Positions 32,353 to 36,628 of a DNA stretch of 36,628 nt are shown here, piece by piece (the first letter of the stretch is position 1; each line of letters opens with the position of its first letter). Under the pieces are notes generated by a model that saw only the letters and a list, made by a program, of their open reading frames with translations, had not been told where the DNA came from and did not search any database. Source of the stretch: Bryobacteraceae bacterium (lineage in GTDB: Bacteria > Acidobacteriota > Terriglobia > Bryobacterales > Bryobacteraceae); the NCBI GenBank assembly GCA_025927575.1, contig JAICLJ010000030.1, positions 1 through 36,628 on the forward strand. The letters run 5' to 3'. A program made the position numbers and the translations under genes.

Positions 32353-34950
32353 TCATTTGTCGCCGTGCGGATATCGCTGCAGCACGATGGCGACGTGATC
32401 GAATCCACGGTCGCTGCTCCATACCAGCGCTCTCTCGAATGGGCGTGTTTCCAGGGAGCGGACGCAGATCTCGGAGCAATCCGGCAGGGAGGCGGCGGAA
32501 TTCACCATGGGCGGAATAAGCTCCTGCCGCAAACCGAGCAAAGCATGCGCAGCGGAAAGGGCTCCCGAAGCAACACCGCAAAATCCGAGGGCGCCCGCGG
32601 CGGAGGTAAACCGGATAACGGACCCTCTCTGCAAATCATTCAGCGCATCAGCTTCAACCGAATCTTGAAAAGTAGCACCAACCCCATCGCCGAAAATCAC
32701 ATCGACAGCTTCCACACCCGCAGCCCGCATCGCTTGGTGAGATGCCGCTGTCAATCCACCGGCGCCCCTCTCGCGAGTCATGGGATGGACGGGGGAGTGG
32801 GTCTGGCCTCCGCCGGCGATCTCACCATAGATCCGCGCTCCGCGTGCCCGCGCGTGAGTTTCGCTCTCCAGGAAAACAAACGCAGCGCCTTCTCCTAGCG
32901 CATAGCCATCTCGCTGTGAAGACGACGGATATCCGCTGGTGCAGACACTCCCGGCAATCAGGTGATTGATGGCGACTTCGAGTTGCAGGAGCGAATCGTA
33001 GCCTCCGGCAATTGCGCAGTCGAGATTTCCCGAACGAATCTCCCCGGCTGCGGCATTGATCGATTGCAGGCCCGACACAGCGCCATTCATGATATTGAGA
33101 TTCGCGCCGCGCAGCCCAAACTGGATGGCCATGCCGCACAGCCCGCTATTGGGGAGTGACTTAACCAGGAACAGGGGATCGATCGCGCTCATGCCGTATT
33201 CCACGAACAGGCGCATATCGAAGATTTTTTCACGCGTCAAGGATAAGCGGAGGCTATCCGTAAAGGTGTTGAAGTCCTGATCCAAGCCGAGCGAGCCTAC
33301 GCAGATACCGCAGCGCTCCAGGATGCGGGGCTTGGAGGCAAGCCCGGCGTCGGCTATCGCCTCTCCAGCGGCAGCCACGGCGTAGCAGGCGGCGTTTGTG
33401 AGAATCTTCCGAAGCATCCGGTGTGAAACGTGCTCCCGTCTTTCAAAGCTCTGGACGCTACCTTCACATGTCAACGGCAAACCTTGCAGCTCCGGCTTTG
33501 TAGCCGGGCGGATTCCCGATTCGCCTCGGCACAGCCTCTCAAAATGGAGGTGTGCGTTCAAGCCCAGAGCCGATACGATGCCAATCCCGGTGGCCACAAC
33601 CCTCGCCTCTGTTCCGGTCTCTCCTATATGATGTAGCGGCCGGTCTGGAATGCATGCGGAGGCGTGCTCCTCCCACCTTCGGAATACTAGCGTGCCGTTT
33701 TGGCCACCGAAACCGAACGAGTTGGACAAAGCCACGCGCACGTCCGCCTGACGCGGCTTCGATGGAACATAGTCCAGATCGCAGTCCGGATCGGGGGTTT
33801 CCAGGTTGATGGTAGCCGGAATGGACCCACACTTCAATGTGAGAACAGATAGCAGCGCCTCGACGGCTCCAGCCGCGCACAGCAGATGACCGAGCTGCGA
33901 TTTGGTGGAGCTGACCGCCAGGCGGTCCGAGTGCTTTCCGAATACTTCCCGGATAGCGATTGTTTCCACCCGGTCGTTCAGCGGCGTAGAAGTGCCGTGT
34001 GCATTGATATACCCGATCTCTCGGGGCGCAACTCCAGCATCCTTCAATGCGGCGCTCATGCACATCGAAGCTCCCAGACCCTCCGGATGCACGTCCGTGA
34101 AGCGGTATGCGTCGCAAGAAGAGCCGTATCCCACGATCTCAGCGTGAATGGCTGCTCCGCGCTTCAACGCCTGGTTCAGATCCTCTAAGATCAGCATCGC
34201 CGCGCCCTCGGCCAGAACGAATCCATCTCGAGTTCGATCGAATGGACGTGAAGCCTTTTCCGGCGTGGACCAACGCCGCGAAAGACTTCCAAGCAGGGTG
34301 AATCCAGTAACGCACATCATGGAAACCATGCTGTCGGTCCCGCCAGCCAGCATTACGTCCGCCTCCCCGCTGCGGATGAGATGAAATGCGTGTCCAATAG
34401 CCTGTGTGGCGGAAGCGCACGCGGCTTGAACGGTCGTGGAAGGTCCTCGAAACCGAAGGCGTTGCGAGAGCAGCGTCGAAATGAAAGCAGCGTCGCTTTG
34501 AGCCAGCAATTCTGGTCGCGATCGGCAAAGCTCGAGGTACGCGCGACGATTCCAGCCTTGCTCGTCAAGTAAGCCGCCAAGCCGGTCGAGCCGGTCCTCA
34601 ATTACAGGGAATGTGGAGGCCCCGATGCAAACGCCCGCGCGTGATCGATCGACCGCGCCGGACGCAAACTGCGCGTCGTTTATCGCCTGGCACGCAGCTC
34701 GGGAGCCGAAGTGAGCCGCACGGCCGCATCCCGGAAACTGGCCGTCCAATTCAGAATCGCGCACGACCGCAAGGTCGATCTCGCCGCCGATCGAAACCGG
34801 GAACAGGCTGCTGTCGAACTGCTGGATGTAGCCGATGCCGCTACGGCCATTGAGTATTGCTTTCCACAAAGATGGAATCGTGGCGCCCAGGGAGGTCATG
34901 GCCCCCATTCCGGTGATCGCGACGCGGCGATACTGCGGGCGGCCGCTCAC
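32353..34950 (-). CDS. fused ketosynthase and catalytically dead ketosynthase (KS-CLF) protein
   Basis: An 865-residue protein made of two complete thiolase-fold ketosynthase units. The first (~8-425) has the whole catalytic set: Cys178 in VQAACASATQ, His318 in INAHGTSTPLND, and Lys350 and His355 in TKSQLGHLLCAAG; it should condense ACP-bound acyl chains. The second (~450-860) keeps the fold (VVATGIGIVSALG, DGYALGEGAAFVFLES) but has Ala624 for the Cys (NGAVSGLQ), no His in GDGVGATFQD, and TSAAGAL for KSxxGH, as in chain-length factors of type II polyketide synthases and their aryl-polyene relatives. It starts at GTG 34950, overlapping the ACP stop by four bases. KS and CLF are normally separate proteins; the product is unknown. 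Confidence 0.9.
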   Translation of the reverse strand: MSGRPQYRRVAITGMGAMTSLGATIPSLWKAILNGRSGIGYIQQFDSSLFPVSIGGEIDLAVVRDSELDGQFPGCGRAAHFGSRAACQAINDAQFASGAVDRSRAGVCIGASTFPVIEDRLDRLGGLLDEQGWNRRAYLELCRSRPELLAQSDAAFISTLLSQRLRFRGPSTTVQAACASATQAIGHAFHLIRSGEADVMLAGGTDSMVSMMCVTGFTLLGSLSRRWSTPEKASRPFDRTRDGFVLAEGAAMLILEDLNQALKRGAAIHAEIVGYGSSCDAYRFTDVHPEGLGASMCMSAALKDAGVAPREIGYINAHGTSTPLNDRVETIAIREVFGKHSDRLAVSSTKSQLGHLLCAAGAVEALLSVLTLKCGSIPATINLETPDPDCDLDYVPSKPRQADVRVALSNSFGFGGQNGTLVFRRWEEHASACIPDRPLHHIGETGTEARVVATGIGIVSALGLNAHLHFERLCRGESGIRPATKPELQGLPLTCEGSVQSFERREHVSHRMLRKILTNAACYAVAAAGEAIADAGLASKPRILERCGICVGSLGLDQDFNTFTDSLRLSLTREKIFDMRLFVEYGMSAIDPLFLVKSLPNSGLCGMAIQFGLRGANLNIMNGAVSGLQSINAAAGEIRSGNLDCAIAGGYDSLLQLEVAINHLIAGSVCTSGYPSSSQRDGYALGEGAAFVFLESETHARARGARIYGEIAGGGQTHSPVHPMTRERGAGGLTAASHQAMRAAGVEAVDVIFGDGVGATFQDSVEADALNDLQRGSVIRFTSAAGALGFCGVASGALSAAHALLGLRQELIPPMVNSAASLPDCSEICVRSLETRPFERALVWSSDRGFDHVAIVLQRYPHGDK

Positions 34951-35573
34951 GGGCGCGAATCGGCTGAGGTCGCAATCGTCTTCGGCGAGTGCACGGGAAA
35001 TCCAATCTGACGAGCCGCCGCTGCAAGATCCGCCGCAAGCGCCTGTTCACCTGAAGGATAGGCCTGGGTCAGTCCACACGCGACGCATTCCAGTTCAGGA
35101 GCTGTTTTTGAATCGCCAAATCTGCCGGAGCATGCCGGACACACGAGCCCCGATTTGAATTCAAGCAGCCGGATCACTACCTGAATCAGCGACTCGACTG
35201 TAATCAGACGCCGGAAATCCATAGGCTTCAGACCGGCGCGGAGATGCTTGCGCTCAAATTCAGGCATCACGCGGCGAACTAACTCCAATGCAAATTCCGA
35301 CAGCACTCCGTCCTGAATAATATTCTCTTCACCAAAATAATCACTTGCTCGTCCGAGCAGGTCGGTGTGAGGCAGACGAATTCCAAATGCGCTTTCGAGG
35401 CTAAACGCAATGTCGAGCATGTCGAGAGATTCAGCTCCGAGATCAGGCCAGATTCTCGAGGAAGGATGGACGTCTTCCGGGCTGCGGTCAAGTGCGTGGG
35501 CAACGATTTCTATTACCTGGCTCGATATGGCAGCATGGTCGATCCCGGGATCTTGCATCTGTGGATGAGTCAT
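34947..35573 (-). CDS. acyl carrier protein with C-terminal zinc-ribbon extension
   Basis: A 208-residue protein from ATG 35573 (the frame opens at GTG 35618; neither start has a good Shine-Dalgarno sequence). Residues ~12-100 form an acyl carrier domain with the phosphopantetheine Ser49 in DLGAESLDMLDIAFSLE and helix FGIRLPHTDLL. The following helical region ends in a likely zinc ribbon, C145-x2-C148-x14-C163-x2-C166 (CPACSGRF ... CVACGL). Typical ACPs are about 80 residues, so the extension is unusual. The gene is four bases overlapped with the KS-CLF gene, so the carrier and its condensing enzyme are made together. It would need a phosphopantetheinyl transferase encoded elsewhere. Confidence 0.88.
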   Translation of the reverse strand: MTHPQMQDPGIDHAAISSQVIEIVAHALDRSPEDVHPSSRIWPDLGAESLDMLDIAFSLESAFGIRLPHTDLLGRASDYFGEENIIQDGVLSEFALELVRRVMPEFERKHLRAGLKPMDFRRLITVESLIQVVIRLLEFKSGLVCPACSGRFGDSKTAPELECVACGLTQAYPSGEQALAADLAAAARQIGFPVHSPKTIATSADSRP

Positions 35574-35638
35574 TGGCTCGGCGTTGCTCCGGCTGTTCCC
35601 TTGGAGCTTCGAATACACATTTCGCTTACGGGTACGCT

Positions 35639-35668
35639 AGTATATCGCGATGCTGCCGAAACGGTCAA
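35639..35668 (-). promoter_or_regulatory. sigma70-type promoter of the ACP/KS-CLF operon
   Basis: On the minus strand TTGACC (35668-35663), 18 bases, TATACT (35644-35639), each five of six consensus. Transcription would start near 35632, leaving about 60 bases before ATG 35573. Confidence 0.65.
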
Positions 35669-35724
35669 ATTCGAGACCAGGTTCTATTTCCAAGTCAGTT
35701 TGATAAGCGCACACATAGGCAAGA

Positions 35725-36180
35725 ATGTTGCGCAGATGGGGGCTATTCCTGGTGGCGCGTGAGCACAGCGCGAGTGGTGAAACCGCATTAAATTTTATCC
35801 GGCGGAGCCAATTTATAAAGGCCATGAAATTTGTGGGAGCCAGCTACGTGATGCTGAATCATGCCGATCATCTGGGCAGCGGCAATTTCGATCCCACACT
35901 CGCTCATGCGCTGGCTTCTTTGTTAAGCGAGCGTTCGTATGAGCTGATTGTCACTCATGGGAAGAATGGCGAGTACGGGCACCCACAGCATCGGGCCGTG
36001 CACGAGATCGTCTGCCGGATAGCGCCTCGGAACCGGATCTGTGTCTTCGCGACGAAGTGGTGGTCGCCGCCTCGAATGAGCGCCGGTAAACAGCAGCTTC
36101 TTTCACATTACGCAAGCCAGCCTTCGATTCAAAGATATCGTTTTATGGCCGAACGCGAGAGCTTGAAAAACCTGCGGTAA
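35725..36180 (+). CDS. PIG-L/LmbE-like deacetylase fragment, probably N-terminally decayed
   Basis: Residues such as VTHGKNGEYGHPQHRAVHEIV match the second half of PIG-L N-acetylglucosaminyl deacetylases, including the metal-ligand His in GHPQH. Upstream, RRSQFIKAMKFVGASYVMLNHAD fits the family's preceding helix and strand. The first half, with the AHPDDE zinc motif, is missing from this frame. About 30 bases upstream in another frame (35699-35746) the sequence reads SLISAHIGKNVAQMGAI, which could be a mutated SAHPDDE start followed by a frameshift. So the gene is probably a degraded deacetylase; an alternative is a short protein from ATG 35824 (118 residues). Function is doubtful without the N-terminal zinc ligands. 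Confidence 0.5.
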   Translation: MLRRWGLFLVAREHSASGETALNFIRRSQFIKAMKFVGASYVMLNHADHLGSGNFDPTLAHALASLLSERSYELIVTHGKNGEYGHPQHRAVHEIVCRIAPRNRICVFATKWWSPPRMSAGKQQLLSHYASQPSIQRYRFMAERESLKNLR

Positions 36181-36276
36181 CGAACCGCTTGCGTTGGATA
36201 TGGTAGCTTCTGCTCGAGGCGCCAGCCCCCGCACACGTGATCGGTAAGATTGTAAAGCCTCGCGCGTGCGAATTTC

Positions 36277-36628
36277 ATGTCTCGGACTTGTCCACCAGCC
36301 GCTTCCATCCGCTCGCTCCTGCATCTCGGCGCCGCTCCGATCTTAAGCGGAACGGAGTGGACTCTGGCCGGGCAAGATGGCGGCCAGTCGATTGACCTCA
36401 AAGATTCAACTCTCTTCGTCTTTTCCGATACGCTGCTCGCTAAGACGGCCGCTCTGGAGAGCAATCCTGCTTCACGCACATTTTCGCGGAGCAATTCACG
36501 ATTTCTCGCGAATTGCGCGGGAATCGCCCGCGAGCCCTCGCTTCGAGATGCGCTCTCAAAGCTTGAATTCTTTTCGGATGCGGACGGTTGGCCAAGGGAA
36601 ATTGTGCAGCGAGACTTGGAGGAGCGCC
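36277..36628 (+). CDS. DUF4185-like propeller/hydrolase protein, N-terminal part (runs off window)
   Basis: The frame from ATG 36277 is open to the end of the window (117 codons). It reads SGTEWTLAGQDGGQSIDLKD followed by STLFVFSDTLLA, which fits the opening blade of DUF4185/five-bladed glycosidase-like propellers, where DGGxSxxL and LFGDT-like motifs are common. There is a short hydrophobic start but no convincing signal peptide, and no ribosome binding site. An in-frame stop at 36253 fixes ATG 36277 as the only likely start. Function unproven. Confidence 0.6.
   Translation, partial: MSRTCPPAASIRSLLHLGAAPILSGTEWTLAGQDGGQSIDLKDSTLFVFSDTLLAKTAALESNPASRTFSRSNSRFLANCAGIAREPSLRDALSKLEFFSDADGWPREIVQRDLEER

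Noticed and set aside
1..36628. CRISPR array, tRNA or rRNA genes
   Set aside because: No regularly spaced repeats, tRNA-like cloverleaf ends or rRNA core sequences were recognised on reading; a covariance search was not possible.

Overview
The window looks like chromosomal DNA from a Gram-negative, lipid A-making bacterium, most likely an acidobacterium of the Solibacter/Bryobacter type. This rests on several things: a very large Oar-like TonB-dependent receptor, secreted Asp-box propeller and TPR proteins, twin-arginine sugar isomerase-like proteins, integrase fragments and GC-rich palindromic repeats of a kind I associate with that phylum, and a lipid A/Kdo gene set. The taxonomy is inference from gene content; no rRNA or tRNA gene is visible.

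Layout. 1-1273: the end of a LolCDE/MacB-type ABC exporter (permease C-terminus, ATPase). 1286-2419: a Tat-exported sugar isomerase-like protein. 2546-8540, minus strand: a tightly packed run, in transcription order ycaR-like, GT9 glycosyltransferase, msbA-like (TTG start), yicC, gmk, rpoZ, coaBC. It joins lipid A export to housekeeping genes. Diverging from it is one reading frame in which WaaA (Kdo transferase) is fused to LpxK (lipid A 4'-kinase), so the E. coli msbA-lpxK-ycaR neighbourhood is kept but rearranged. 11637-13431: a compact arsenic operon (arsR, arsM, arsC) with a good sigma70-type promoter and no efflux pump. 13452-19426: two large divergent genes for secreted proteins (Asp-box propeller; DUF5107-like plus TPR), separated by two palindromic repeat elements.

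19427-22426 is an accessory, decaying segment. It holds three frameshifted C-terminal fragments of tyrosine recombinases (two on +, one on -, all pointing inward) around a membrane protein of unknown function. It also holds a FitA-type antitoxin whose 3' end runs into one recombinase fragment where its toxin gene should be, and two more palindromes.

22427-32304 codes mostly for envelope proteins: a di-heme cytochrome c peroxidase-like protein, the 1119-residue TonB-dependent receptor with a perfect inverted repeat at its likely transcription start, a BON-domain protein, a small secreted unknown, a three-part protein (N-terminal beta domain, LssY C-terminal domain, outer-membrane barrel) and a PEGA protein. 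32353-35668 is the most unusual part: an acyl carrier protein with a C-terminal zinc-ribbon motif, translationally coupled to a single polypeptide made of an active ketosynthase and a second ketosynthase fold that has lost all its catalytic residues (a fused KS-CLF). It has its own strong promoter and no other biosynthesis gene beside it. The window ends with a probably truncated PIG-L-like deacetylase and the start of a secreted-hydrolase-like gene that runs off the edge.
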